Positions 52,168 to 62,439 of a stretch of 64,000 nt of DNA are shown here, in pieces. How positions within the stretch are numbered: position 1 is the stretch's first letter; the number at the start of each line of letters is the position of its first letter. Source of the DNA: Ornithinimicrobium sp. INDO-MA30-4 (GTDB lineage: Bacteria; Actinomycetota; Actinomycetes; Actinomycetales; Dermatophilaceae); the NCBI RefSeq assembly GCF_021535045.1, contig NZ_CP091056.1, forward strand, positions 682,001 through 746,000, given 5' to 3'. Position numbers and translations under genes: made by a program. The notes below the pieces were generated by a model, which ran no database searches, was not told where the DNA came from, and worked only from the letters and a program-made list of their open reading frames with translations.

Positions 52168-52524
52168 TCAGGCGCTGCGCTTGCGGGGCTTTTCGCCACG
52201 CTTTTGACGCAGCAACGTCAGTCGCTCTTCAAGCAGTTCTTCCAGCTCAGGGATCGAGCGGCGTTCCAGCAGCATGTCCCAGTGGGTGCGGACGTGCTTG
52301 GTGGCCTTCGCCTCCGGCTCCGGTCCGTTGTTTAGCTTGGCATCCTTGCCGCAGCGGCATTCCCACAAACCGGGAATCTCGGCCTCAACCGAGAAGGGCA
52401 ATTCTGTTGTGTGCCCATTTGGGCAGGTGTAACTCGTCATGCGACGTTCGCTGAACGTCACACCCTCATCACTCTCAAACGACAACCAACTGAGGTTGGT
52501 GCCGCGCAAAGACCTTTCAGCCAT
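52168..52524 (-). CDS. rbpA: RNA polymerase-binding protein RbpA
   Basis: Essential actinobacterial transcription factor that stabilises principal sigma-factor holoenzyme and open complexes; 118 residues, intact. Zinc-like core VTFSERRMTSYTCPNGHTT with WECRCGKDAKLNN, then the basic linker and sigma-interacting end THWDMLLERRSIPELEELLE and LTLLRQKRGEKPRK. MAERSLRG is the normal start (52522-52524). In the ~270 bases upstream a TTGACA -35-like box lies on the minus strand at 52570-52575, without a good -10. A neighbouring UMF1-type MFS gene is standard here. Confidence 0.96.
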   Translation of the reverse strand: MAERSLRGTNLSWLSFESDEGVTFSERRMTSYTCPNGHTTELPFSVEAEIPGLWECRCGKDAKLNNGPEPEAKATKHVRTHWDMLLERRSIPELEELLEERLTLLRQKRGEKPRKRSA

Positions 52525-52800
52525 GTGCAACTCCCTCGTGACAAAACACGATGTAGACGGGTGGACTCATGTCAATTAACGCCTGTCATGAGCAGTCTGT
52601 TCCCGCACGCAGGGCGACCTGGATAACATCCGGTTAACCTGAGGGACCGGCGGGGGGACCGACATTTCAGGCTAGCGCTACTGACGAGTTAGGGCCACTC
52701 AAGAAACGTGCGTTACGTCACAGCGTGAGCGGAGTTTCATTTTGAGATGGTGTTCGACCTGCGCAGATGCTTGATTCAGCCTGCCAGATGCAACCGGAGG

Positions 52801-54195
52801 CTAGACCTTGATGGGTTGCTCGTTTCCTGCCGCCGCGATGCCAGCCCTCATGTTGACCCGCAAGAGCAGAATGCCACCGACGACGAAGAAGACGATGAGG
52901 ATCAAGATGGCCGCGCGGTATGACCCGGTGAGTTGGAAGGTGAGCCCAAACGCCAGCGTGCCAAACCAACTGGTGCCCCTTTCCATCGCTTGATAAAAGC
53001 TGAAGAACTCGGACTCTTTGCCCACGGGGACAAGTTGGCTGTACATCGAGCGGCTAAGTGCTTGAGTCCCACCTAAAACCAATCCGATGCAGGCAGCACA
53101 GGCGAGCCAGAGGGTGAAGGCCCCAGCCGGCACAAAGAAGGCAAACATCACCACGGCAATCCAGACCATCAGGCCGATCAGCACTGAGGTCTTCGCGCCC
53201 AGTCGAGCAGCCATGGCGCCGAACAGCAAAGCTCCGGCAACCGCCACAAACTGCACCAGCAAGATGGTGAGGATGAGTTGGCTGGAGTCGAACTTTAACT
53301 GCTCGGATCCATACAAACTCGCCGAGTAGATCACTGTCTGAATGCCATCGTTGAAAAATAGATAAGCAAGCAAGAACATCAGGGTCTGCGGATAATGGCG
53401 CAACTCGCCAAAGGTGTGCCGCAGTTCTTGAAGCACTCCACTGAAGCCACCCTGAGCCGATGCGGCGCGTACAGCCGAGACACCGGCCGGAAGGTTGCGC
53501 AGGCCCAACACGGGAATGAGGGTGAAGATTGCCCACCACAAGCCTGCGGAGAACAAACTGATCCGCACCGCCATCCCCTCAGTGATGCCTAAGCTCTCGT
53601 GCAGTTGCAACAAACCCAGGTTAAGGGCCAACAACAAGCCACCACCGGCATACCCCAGGGCCCAGCCTCGCGAGGACACCTTGTCGCGATCATCCGGATG
53701 GGCGACTCTGACCAACAATGCGTCGTAGATGACGATGGAAGAACCAAGGCACAAGTTCGCGAGAATGAGCAACATCACGCCAAGTTGCCAGTTCGATCCT
53801 GACAAGAAGAACATGCTCATTGCGGCGATCGAACCGGCCCAGGCGAAAGCTCCCAGGAGTTTTGTGGGGTTAGCTGAACGGTCTGCGATTGCGCCGACAA
53901 ACAGTAGGAAGACGGCCGAGACGATCGTAGACACCGTCACCGTGTAGGGTGCCAGCGATCCCACAGCGATTGGCACGCCCAGCACGGACAGTGCAGTGCT
54001 GCAGGTTTCGTCGGTCGCAAGGTCTGGACACGCGTCGGCCCGGGCCAGCGCCGTCAGGTATGGCGCTATGAGCACCGTGCCCGTCGTGGTGACAAAAGCG
54101 GAGTTCGCCCAGTCATACCAAGACCATGCGCGTTGGTGTTTTCGTGAATAGTGCCGCTTTTTACCTGATGAGCGTGCGGACCCCGGCTGCGTCAT
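52801..54195 (-). CDS. UMF1/Atg22-type MFS transporter
   Basis: Intact 464-residue, 12-helix permease. Signature sequence near the start: AWSWYDWANSAFVTTTGTVL, then APYTVTVSTIVSAVFLLFVG with AIADRSANPTKLLGAF, and YDALLVRVAHPDDRDKVSSR and GWALGYAGGGLLLALNLG, diagnostic of the UMF1 branch of the MFS related to vacuolar effluxer Atg22. Later FNDGIQTVIYSASLYG and LALGGTQALSRSMYS-like loop appear. Located 270 bases from rbpA, an arrangement shared by many Actinobacteria. Substrate unknown, amino acids possible. Confidence 0.9.
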   Translation of the reverse strand: MTQPGSARSSGKKRHYSRKHQRAWSWYDWANSAFVTTTGTVLIAPYLTALARADACPDLATDETCSTALSVLGVPIAVGSLAPYTVTVSTIVSAVFLLFVGAIADRSANPTKLLGAFAWAGSIAAMSMFFLSGSNWQLGVMLLILANLCLGSSIVIYDALLVRVAHPDDRDKVSSRGWALGYAGGGLLLALNLGLLQLHESLGITEGMAVRISLFSAGLWWAIFTLIPVLGLRNLPAGVSAVRAASAQGGFSGVLQELRHTFGELRHYPQTLMFLLAYLFFNDGIQTVIYSASLYGSEQLKFDSSQLILTILLVQFVAVAGALLFGAMAARLGAKTSVLIGLMVWIAVVMFAFFVPAGAFTLWLACAACIGLVLGGTQALSRSMYSQLVPVGKESEFFSFYQAMERGTSWFGTLAFGLTFQLTGSYRAAILILIVFFVVGGILLLRVNMRAGIAAAGNEQPIKV

Positions 54196-54232
54196 GCCTT
54201 AAGAGTGGCACAAGGCATGACGCAAGATCCGG

Positions 54233-55644
54233 TTATTTGCCCAGCATCCGCGCAATGATCGATTGGCGAGGTGATTCAGTGAAAACAAGGGTGGTCTCGT
54301 TGCCGCCCTCAGCTATTTGCCTGTCCGTGCCATGGCGCGACCGCTCGGCTTCTGCCTCTTCGGCTTTAGCCACGGCACGGCCATGTGGTGTGAGAACGCT
54401 CAATTCCTCGGCGCTCAAGTCGCCTGTCTGGAGGTCAACCTGCTCACTGATGTAGCGCAGGATGACGGCGATGGTTGCCGCAACGGGCACGGCCAAGAAC
54501 GCGCCGGCGATGCCAAAGAGCGTTCCACCTGCAGTGACACCAATCAAGACGATTCCCGCGTGCAGGTCCATCGACTTGCTCTGTAGCACTGGGAGCAAGA
54601 GATTGCCCTCGACCTGCTGCACGACCAACACGATAATTAAGGTAATCAGTGCCGCCGTAAAGCCTTGCGTCACGAGGGCAACGAGCACTGCGAAACCGCC
54701 AGCGATCAAGGCACCCACGATCGGGATGAAGGCGCCAAAGAAGGTCAGCACCATCAGTGCAAACACCAGTGGGACCCCGAGGATCCACAGACCAATACCA
54801 ATCATCACCGCGTCAATGAGACCCACTAGAGCCTGAGTGCGAATAAAACCTGCCACGGTGGTGTATATACGCGAGAGCACCTCAGTGAGGTGCGAGCCGA
54901 TGCGGCGACCCGAGATCCTGCGGATCCAGGGAAGGAATCCTTGCCGTCCTTAAGAAAGAAGAACGTCAGCGCCAAGGTCAACACGAAGGTCAGAACGCCA
55001 GAACTGACGGCAGAAACGCCGGTAATCACGCCGGTGGCAATACCGCCCGCACTGCTCTGTAACCACTCAACGACCTGTGCACTGGCTTCGTTGAGTTGTT
55101 CATTCTGGATATTGAGCGGGGGACCGGCGAGCCAGTCTTGCACCTGCTCGATACCCGAAGCAGAGTTGTCGATGACCTCGCTGACCTGCCCCACCAAAGC
55201 AGGAGCGATTGCCGCCAAGATGCCGACGATGCCACCGATAAAGACCAGCATGGTGACGAGGGTGCCCAGCGCAGAGGGCCAACCCTTGGAATCCAGCCAA
55301 CGCACGGCAGGCCACAGCACAGTTGAAAGAATGATGCCCAGCACGACGGGGAAGATGCCCACCCAGAGTTGTCCCACGATGTAGAAAAAGACAACCAGTG
55401 CCGCGATGACCAGCAAGAAGCGCCAAGACCATCGAGCGGCACCCGCGAACATCTGTTCAAGGATGGCCCCGCGGTCGACACCCTGGTTCGTTTCTTGAAT
55501 AGCAGCGGTGTCCGGATCGGTGCTGGCGCCCGGAACCGACGGAGGACGGTGCCCTGACTTCAGCTCGTGTGTCTTCTTTGAGGATGGCCGGGCCTTGCCC
55601 TTGCCCGGTTTCTGAGCAGCCGCATTGGGGCTGGATTGAGACAT
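54233..55644 (-). CDS. AI-2E family transporter
   Basis: About 470 residues with a disordered, charged N-terminus and seven or eight helices of the AI-2E (TqsA/PerM) superfamily: LLVIAALVVFFYIVGQLWVG, GIILSTVLWPAVRWLDSKGW, TLVTMLVFIGGIVGILAAIA and, after a break near 54930, VAGFIRTQALVGLIDAVMIG, FIPIVGALIAGGFAVLVAL, VEGNLLLPVLQSKSMDLH and FLAVPVAATIAVILRYI. The C-terminal tail is charged. Members export small molecules (autoinducer 2, Na+/H+ in some), but the substrate here is unknown. Separate transcription unit downstream of the UMF1 gene start. Confidence 0.88.
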
Positions 55645-55731
55645 TCGTGTTCCTCTTCCGATGCGACTTATGCAGGCAGGTGCGCTATTGGCTCCATGCT
55701 TATTGTGTCCTACTCATACCCCACTGAGTAA

Positions 55732-56556
55732 TCAGCGTTGGAGGGAGATCGTAGTCGCCATGGTGGCTGATTGCCCGGGGCTGAGCGTGAACTTCTTGTC
55801 GCCCAGGCGTGCAGTCTCAATGCAGACCATTTGTGTCCACTCGTCATCGCCCATGTCCTTCATATCTCGGGCCTTTGTCTCCCATGGGTTCCACACGACC
55901 GTGTGGCTGCCCTCGGTGGCAGAGACGTTGATCGTGCGTCCGAGGTCTGGATCGACCACGGAGACATCAGCAGCCGACTGGTAGATGCGGTCCGTTTCCT
56001 GGCTCACGAGGAGCGGCCCCTGCTGTGTCTGGTTAGTCCCCAAGACCTTGTCGAAGTAGTGGACACCGTCTAGCCCCGAGACCGAGGTATTTCGGATGTC
56101 GCCGACATGGAGGTAGGTATGCAGCGCTGCCTCGTGGGAAAAGGGGACATCGTCAGTGTTTCTGACGGTCAGGGCGATATTGAGCCCATCTCTGACCTCA
56201 ACCTCAAGTTGAGCCTCATAGCGATAAGGAAATGTCTCGATTCCAGGTTGAGACTTCGTAGCCTCCTGATCGATCGTCCAGACCCACCCGGACTCCCACT
56301 CTTTCGCTAACGACCAAGACGCCGTCCTCAGCAACCCGTGGGCTGGCTCCAGGTCGCCTTCAGGACCATTGCCAAACCAAGGCCAGACCAGCGGGACACC
56401 GCCTCGGATTGCTGTGCCGAATTCATACCGGCTCTCCTTACTCACCCACACCACCGGGACGCCGTCGCGTGTCCATTCCGCCACGTGTGCTCCATGGTCG
56501 TATGCGGTGACTCGGTCAGCGCCATGCTCGAGGGTGCGAGGAGTGAAGGTCGTCAT
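55732..56556 (-). CDS. D-hexose-6-phosphate mutarotase (YeaD-like)
   Basis: Intact 274-residue aldose-1-epimerase superfamily protein. Start TFTPRTLEHGADRVTAYDHG, then VPVVWVSKESRYEFGTAIRG, GGVPLVWPWFGNGPEGD, AHGLLRTASWSLAKEWESG; catalytic Glu region TVVWNPWETKARDM and DEWTQMVCIETARLG are family marks. It interconverts alpha and beta glucose-6-phosphate. Diverges from the UvrA-like gene over ~100 bases. Confidence 0.9.
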   Translation of the reverse strand: MTTFTPRTLEHGADRVTAYDHGAHVAEWTRDGVPVVWVSKESRYEFGTAIRGGVPLVWPWFGNGPEGDLEPAHGLLRTASWSLAKEWESGWVWTIDQEATKSQPGIETFPYRYEAQLEVEVRDGLNIALTVRNTDDVPFSHEAALHTYLHVGDIRNTSVSGLDGVHYFDKVLGTNQTQQGPLLVSQETDRIYQSAADVSVVDPDLGRTINVSATEGSHTVVWNPWETKARDMKDMGDDEWTQMVCIETARLGDKKFTLSPGQSATMATTISLQR

Positions 56557-56653
56557 CTCTCCACAGTAGAGGGCTGCGACCAGCGCCGACTCAAGGCACG
56601 GGCTGTTAGCCCTCTTTTCTGGTTAAATCAGCCAGTTACTACCTGGAGGAAAC

Positions 56654-59045
56654 ATGGCACCTGAGCGCACCCAGTCATCCGGCGAGCACGTTGCTGACAC
56701 CCATGATCTGATTCGAGTTCAAGGTGCTCGAGAAAACAACCTAAAGAACGTCAGCGTCGAGTTGCCCAAGCGCCGATTGACCGTCTTCACCGGAGTCTCC
56801 GGTTCGGGCAAAAGCTCCTTGGTCTTTGCAACGATCGCCGCCGAGTCACAACGGATGATCAATGAGACCTACAGCGCGTTCGTCCAGGGCTTCATGCCGA
56901 CTCTGGCGCGGCCAGACGTTGATGTCTTGGACGGCCTCACCACGGCCATCATCGTTGATCAGCAGCGACTCGGCGCCAACCCCCGGTCTACGGTTGGCAC
57001 AGCGACCGATGTCAATGCCATGCTGCGCATCCTTTTTAGCCGGCTCGGTGATCCGCACATCGGCTCGCCTCAGGCTTACTCCTTCAATGTGGCCTCAGCT
57101 AGCGGCTCTGGTGCAATCACCGTCGAAAAGGCCAACAAGCGCGCCGAACGCGCCGATTTCACCATCACCGGCGGAATGTGTCCCCGTTGCGAAGGCACCG
57201 GGCAGGTCAGCGACATTGACCTGACCGAGTTGTATGACGACAGCAAATCTCTGGACGACGGCGCGCTCACGGTCCCGGGCTATTCGATGGATGGCTGGCA
57301 GGGTCGCATTCTCCGTGGGGGCGGCTTTTCCCCCTTCAGACAAGCCGATCAGCCAGTTCTCCAAGAAGCAGTTGCACGACTTCCTCTACAAAGAGCCCGT
57401 CAAGATCAAGGTTGAGGGCATCAACCTGACCTACCAAGGGCTCATCCCGCAGATCCACAAGTCTTTTCTGTCCAAAGACATCGACGCCGTCCAGCCGCAC
57501 ATCCGCGCGTTCATTGAGCGAGTGGCTAAGTTCGACACCTGCCCCGATTGCGAGGGGTTGCGAATCAACGAGGGGGCGCGTTCGTCCAAGATCAATGGCC
57601 TCAACATCGGCGAAGTCGCTGCCATGCAGATCAGCGACCTGGTGGGCTGGCTTCTGGAAATCACCGACCCCGGGGTGGGTCCGCTTTTGCAGTCTCTCGA
57701 TGAGACCTTGGAGTCTTTCGTTGAGATTGGTCTTGGATATCTCAGCCTCGACCGGCCCTCGGGGACTCTCTCGGGTGGCGAGGCACAGCGGGTCAAGATG
57801 ATTCGGCACCTTGGCTCATCCCTCACGGACACGACCTACGTCTTTGACGAGCCAACGATTGGACTGCACCCGCACGATATTGCTCGGATGAATGGGCTGT
57901 TGTTACGCCTGCGCGACAAGGGCAACACGGTGCTCGTGGTGGAGCACAAGCCAGAAACCATTGCCATTGCCGATCACATTGTGGATCTAGGGCCGAAGGC
58001 TGGCAGCGATGGGGGAGAGGTGGTCTTCGAAGGCTCGCTGGCGGATCTGCGCAAGAGTGACACCCTGACCGGACGGCACTTAGATGACCGGGCCTCGATC
58101 AAGGCTGAGGTCCGCGCATCGACTGGCACGTTAGAGGTTCGCGGGGCCAACGAGCACAACCTCCAGTCGGTCGACGTTGATGTACCCACCGGGGTCTTGG
58201 TCGTCGTGACTGGCGTCGCGGGATCTGGAAAGAGCTCACTGATTCACGGATCGGTGGTTGGCCGGGAAGGTGTCGTCTCCGTGGACCAGACCCCCATCAA
58301 GGGCTCGCGGCGGAGCAACCCCGCGACATACACCGGATTGCTAGACCCGATCCGCAAAGCCTTCGCCAAGGAAAACAGCGTCAAACCAGGACTCTTCAGC
58401 GCAAACTCCGACGGAGCGTGCCAGAACTGCAATGGCGCTGGCGTGATCTATACCGATTTGGCGATGATGGCCGGGGTCTCCAGCCCCTGCGAGGTATGCG
58501 AGGGGCGCCGATTCCAGGCATCGGTCCTGGAGTACACCCTCGGCGGTAAGAACATCGCCGAGGTGCTGGCCATGTCAGTCGCTGAGGCAGAGGCCTTCTT
58601 TGCCGAAGGACCAGGCAGAATCCTGGCAGCGCACAAGGTCTTGGACCGGCTCGTTGATGTGGGTTTGGGCTACTTGACGCTTGGCCAACCCCTCACCACG
58701 CTTTCGGGCGGCGAGCGACAGCGGATCAAGCTGGCCACCGAGATGGCGGGCAAGGGCACTGTTTATGTCCTCGATGAGCCGACGACCGGCCTGCACCTGG
58801 CCGATGTGCAAAACCTCTTGGGCCTTCTCGACCGACTCGTCGACTCCGGCAAGACCGTCATCGTCATTGAGCACCACCAGGCGGTGATGGCTCACGCCGA
58901 CTGGATCATCGACTTAGGCCCAGGTGCTGGACACGACGGTGGCCAACTCGTCTTTGAAGGGACGCCCTCAGCTCTTGTGGCTGAAGCCTCGACCTTGACT
59001 GGTCAGCATTTGGCCGCCTACGTCGGGACTGCTCAGCAGAACTGA
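56654..59045 (+). CDS. UvrA-like ABC ATPase without canonical UvrA insert (DrrC/UvrA3 type)
   Basis: About 797 residues with two full ABC cassettes: Walker A FTGVSGSGKSSLVFATI and VTGVAGSGKSSLIHGSV, signature LSGGEAQRVK and LSGGERQRIK, Walker B YVFDEPTIGLH and YVLDEPTTGLH. Four zinc pairs CPRCEGTGQV, CPDCEGLRI, CQNCNGAGVI, CEVCEGRRF fit UvrA zinc modules. It is ~150 residues shorter than UvrA, as in DrrC-like resistance proteins. A break near 57340 (joins RGGGFFPSDKPISQF). Likely DNA-associated protection or drug resistance; genuine uvrA must lie elsewhere. Overlaps the aldo/keto reductase by 13 bases. Confidence 0.9.
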
Positions 59046-59917
59046 GTTTCGATCAGTTCTAACTCCTGCGGCGTCAGTGCCAGGGACACCGCTTGGGCTG
59101 AGTCGGTGATTGACGCCGGCCTGCTCGCACCAGGAATCGGAATCACATGATCGCCCAGCGCTAATTCCCACGCGAGGACTACTCGTTGTTGGCTGACCTG
59201 GCGGTTTTCGCTGATCTTGTGGAAGGCCGGGTAGGCCTGGCCGACGTCCTTGCTTTTGGCGCCGGTGCCACCGAGCGGACTCCAGGGTAAGAAGGCAACT
59301 TGATGCTGACCGCACAGCTCGAGCTCGTCTCGGCTTAAGCGGAAACGCGGCGAGAACTCGTTTTGCACCGAGGCTAGGCCGTCCTCGCCCAACACTTGCA
59401 GCGCGACCTCGATCTCTTCGACGTTCGCATTGGAGATGCCAATTGCCCGCACTTTGCCCTCTTGCTGCAACGCCTTAAAGGTCTCCAAGACTTCGCCGTA
59501 GACCAACCAGCGGTCGGGCCGGTGCCACTGATAGAGGTCGATGACGTCCGTGTCCAGGGCACGCAACGATGCTTCGACGGCCCCGCGAATGTAGCTGGCT
59601 GAGCCATCCCGTCCCCAGACTTCGCCCTCTGAGCGGGTGATTCCGCCCTTGGTGCCGACGACGATGTCGCTGGTGTCGCCATAGCTCTTCAGCGCTGCGG
59701 CGATGATTTCCTCGTTGTGGCCAATCGTGTCCCACGAGGGCGCGTAGATATCGGCCGTGTCGATGTAGGTGACGCCCGCATCCAGCGCCGCGTGCACCGT
59801 GGCAATCGCCTGCTCACGACTGGGACGCTCGTTGGCTCCCATCGAAAACGGCATAGCCCCAAGACCAATCGGCGAGACGTCAAATGGACCAAGTTTGCGG
59901 GTTTCCATAACTGCCAT
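59033..59917 (-). CDS. Aldo/keto reductase
   Basis: Intact 294-residue NADPH-dependent reductase, TIM barrel. Start METRKLGPFDVSPIGLGAMP; catalytic Asp-Tyr in YIDTADIYAPSW; Lys in VVGTKGGITRSEGEVW; His in DLYQWHRPDRWLVYGE; the NADP-binding C-terminus IPIPGASRPASITDSA. It resembles AKR13-type enzymes. ATG at 59915-59917 was chosen over 59906-59908; an upstream in-frame extension is not family-like. Converges on the UvrA-like gene. Confidence 0.9.
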   Translation of the reverse strand: MAVMETRKLGPFDVSPIGLGAMPFSMGANERPSREQAIATVHAALDAGVTYIDTADIYAPSWDTIGHNEEIIAAALKSYGDTSDIVVGTKGGITRSEGEVWGRDGSASYIRGAVEASLRALDTDVIDLYQWHRPDRWLVYGEVLETFKALQQEGKVRAIGISNANVEEIEVALQVLGEDGLASVQNEFSPRFRLSRDELELCGQHQVAFLPWSPLGGTGAKSKDVGQAYPAFHKISENRQVSQQRVVLAWELALGDHVIPIPGASRPASITDSAQAVSLALTPQELELIETQFC

Positions 59918-59943
59918 GATGTCAGCCAGGGGCGAAGAGCGAA

Positions 59944-60273
59944 CTAGCGACCCGGCATACCGGAGAGGTCGGTGAGTGCTCCGGAGATCACCGAGAAGCG
60001 GTCTTGCACCACGGAGTAGTAGGCCCACCGGCCACGCTGTTCGCGGGCGAGCAGGCCAGCATCGACCAAAATCTTGAGGTGATGACTCACCGTCGGCTGC
60101 GAAAGCGACACCGGCTCGGTCAGATCGCACACACAGGCTTCGGCGCCGGGTTGCCTCGCGATGATCGAGACAAGTTGCACCCGAGTCGGGTCAGCCAACG
60201 CTTTGAAGGCTTGGGCCAACTCGGCAGTCTGCTTGATCGACCCGGTGCTCGCGGCTGGCGCAGATGTTTCCAT
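59944..60273 (-). CDS. arsR: ArsR/SmtB family arsenite-type repressor
   Basis: 109 residues, intact. Winged helix: AFKALADPTRVQLVSIIARQ, the metal motif EACVCDLTEPVSLSQPTVSH (Cys-Val-Cys-Asp, as in E. coli ArsR alpha-3 where Cys pairs bind As(III)) and HHLKILVDAGLLAREQRGRW. Ends GALTDLSGMPGR. Start METSAPAAS fits the family. It diverges from the flavoprotein gene across ~80 bases that contain a CATAC-N6-GTATG dyad. Arsenic or antimony sensing is likely; other thiophilic metals cannot be excluded. Confidence 0.9.
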   Translation of the reverse strand: METSAPAASTGSIKQTAELAQAFKALADPTRVQLVSIIARQPGAEACVCDLTEPVSLSQPTVSHHLKILVDAGLLAREQRGRWAYYSVVQDRFSVISGALTDLSGMPGR

Positions 60274-60286
60274 ACCCCCACCTTCG

Positions 60287-60302
60287 CATACATTGAAGTA
60301 TG
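60287..60302. promoter_or_regulatory. Putative ArsR operator
   Basis: CATAC-ATTGAA-GTATG is a perfect 5-bp dyad with a 6-base centre, 14 bases upstream of the arsR ATG and in the intergenic space shared with the flavoprotein gene. Position and symmetry fit autoregulation by an ArsR dimer of both genes. Confidence 0.55.
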
Positions 60303-60356
60303 TCGATAGATGGGTTAGCGTTGTCCCATTCACGTTCGTCGATACGAGGAGTGCGA

Positions 60357-61672
60357 GTGGAGAACGCAGCCAGGGCAGAGTTGCCAGTCGTCGTCATTGG
60401 TGCTGGTCCAGTCGGTTTGGCCGCGGCAGCCCATCTGGTGGAACGCGGACTTGATGTGGTCGTGCTCGAATCGGGCGATCAGGCCGGTGACGCTGTCGCT
60501 CAGTGGGGCCACGTTCACCTATTCTCCCCCTGGCGCTATAACGTGGACGGGTCAGCCCGCGAACTTCTGACGCGCACTGGCTGGGCTGACCCAGAGGCTG
60601 ATGAGCTTCCCACCGGCGCAGAGTTCATCGCCAACTACCTCCGCCGCTCGCCGAGACTCCCGAGATCGCGTCTCGACTGCGGACGAACACCCGCGTGTTG
60701 GCCGTTGCTCGCGATGGTGCGGACCTGACGCGTTCGTTGGGCCGGGCGCGACGCGGCTACCGTGTGCGCACCATCAATCAGGATGGCCGGGTCGAGGACG
60801 TCTTGGCGCGGGCCGTCATTGACGCATCTGGCACGTTTGGCAACTCGAACCCGCTGGGCGTAGGCGGGCTGCCCGCGGTGGGGGAGCAGGACAGCAACGA
60901 CTTCATTTCGGGGCCGCTGCCCGACGTGCTGGGCGCAGACCGGGCAGCCTTTGCTGGAAACCGGTCGCTTGTCGTCGGGATGGGGCATTCGGCCGCAAAT
61001 ACGCTGCTCGCCCTCATCGACCTGGCTGCCGCCGAGCCAGCGACTCAGGTCACCTGGGTCATCCGCGGGGGATCGGCGCGGCGCCTCTTTGGCGGGGGAG
61101 AGGACGACGCTTTGCCTGCGCGTGGCTATCTCGGCACCAAGCTGCAACAGGCTGTGGAGAACGGGCAACTCACGCTGGTCAAGCGTGTCTCGATTGAGCA
61201 GTTGACCCCCACATCGGGCGGACTGCTGGTCACCGGGACCGAGCGTGAAGAGCCTTTTGAGCTTGAGGTGGATGTCGTCGTGAACGCGACTGGGTTTAGG
61301 CCCGACCTGGAGATGCTGCGCGAGATTCGCCTGGACCTCGATCCCGTTGTCGAGTCGCCCAGCGGGTTGGGTGAATTGATCGACCCGAACCATCACTCAT
61401 GCGGCACGGTTTCACCCCACGGTGAGCGGTTGCTGCGTCACCCCGATGATGGCTTCTATCTGGCAGGCATGAAGTCCTACGGGCGAGCCCCCACGTTCTT
61501 GCTAGCAACTGGTTACGAGCAAGTCCGCTCTATCGCCGCCGCTCTGGCCGGCGATCAAGAGGCAGCTGATCTGGTGCATCTTGACCTGCCAGAAACGGGC
61601 GTCTGCTCAAGAGACCTGCAGGACGAGGACCAATCTGAGACTGATTCTTGCTGCGCGCCAGCGACCTGCTAG
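60357..61672 (+). CDS. FAD/NAD(P)-binding flavoprotein with Cys-rich tail (ArsO-like)
   Basis: About 438 residues. FAD Rossmann fingerprint VVVIGAGPVGLAAAAHLVER near residue 11, a second NADPH-type site LVVGMGHSAANTLLALIDL, and DVVVNATGFRPDLEML near the end, typical of flavin monooxygenase/lysine-N-hydroxylase-like proteins; arsenic clusters carry a related ArsO. The terminus SETDSCCAPATC is Cys-rich and resembles arsenite-binding tails. One frame break near 60655-60665 (joins RRSPETPEIASRLR). GTG 60357 has CGAGGAG 5 bases upstream. Divergent from arsR. Reaction unknown. Confidence 0.85.
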
Positions 61673-61696
61673 CCGATGGTTAGGTAGGTTTTGAGT

Positions 61697-62418
61697 ATGA
61701 GTCTTCCGGTCAGAAATGCCAGCGACGTTGTGCACATCAGCATTGATCAAATGCGTCATGTCGACGACCAACTTGAGGCCGGGGAGTCGGCCCGATAGCC
61801 GTGGCTGAAGGTGCTGGGCGCGGACTGGTCAATGCAACGCGCGACTTTATCGCTCGCCCGCTGAACGAGCTGCATGTCGTCGTAGGTGTGGGCCCTGGCG
61901 GCAATGGGAATGGCGGCTGGAAGGCAGCCCGAATGTTGCTGTCGGCCGGCGCCCAGGTGACCGTTTTGCGCACAACCGCGCCAAGTTTGCCGCAGAGCGC
62001 CGTCTCGGATGGCACCACCGTTGTCGGCGTTGACGCTGGCGAGCCGCTGACCGATGTCTACCGTGGGGACGTTTTCCTCGATGCCATGCTCGGCTTCGAT
62101 GCCGCGCCGCCATTGCGTGGTGCGATTAAGACGGTGGCCGAATGGGTTGCCCAGAGCGGTATGCCGATTGTTGCCCTTGATCAGCCCAGCGGACTCAACG
62201 GTGACACCGGCGAGCACGACGGCAGTGTGATCGCGGATGCGACAGTGAGCGTGGGTCTGCCGAAGCACGGGTTTAAAACCGACCAAGCCAAAGCGGCCCT
62301 CGGGCTTGTTTACCTCGCTGACCTGGGCATACCGCACCACATGTGGGCGAACGCTGAAGTTGCTTCGCCGGGTGGCTTGTTCGCAGAAGGTCCACTGGTG
62401 CGAATCGACTACCCGTAA
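61697..62418 (+). CDS. nnrE: NAD(P)H-hydrate epimerase-like (YjeF N-terminal domain)
   Basis: About 240 residues. YjeF_N Rossmann-like fold: IDQMRHVDDQLEAG, ATRDFIARPLNELHVVVGVG, PGGNGNGGWKAARMLLSAG, DVFLDAMLGFDAAPPLRGAI and MPIVALDQPSGLNGDTGEHD, the last the conserved PSG..(A)DTG motif. One break near 61785 (joins AGVGPIAVAEGAGRGL). The usual NNGGDG nucleotide motif is changed to NGNGGWK, so activity is uncertain. No kinase domain (NnrD) is fused. Follows the flavoprotein by 24 bases. Confidence 0.75.
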
Positions 62419-62439
62419 ACATCGAAGCGGAGTGGGCGC

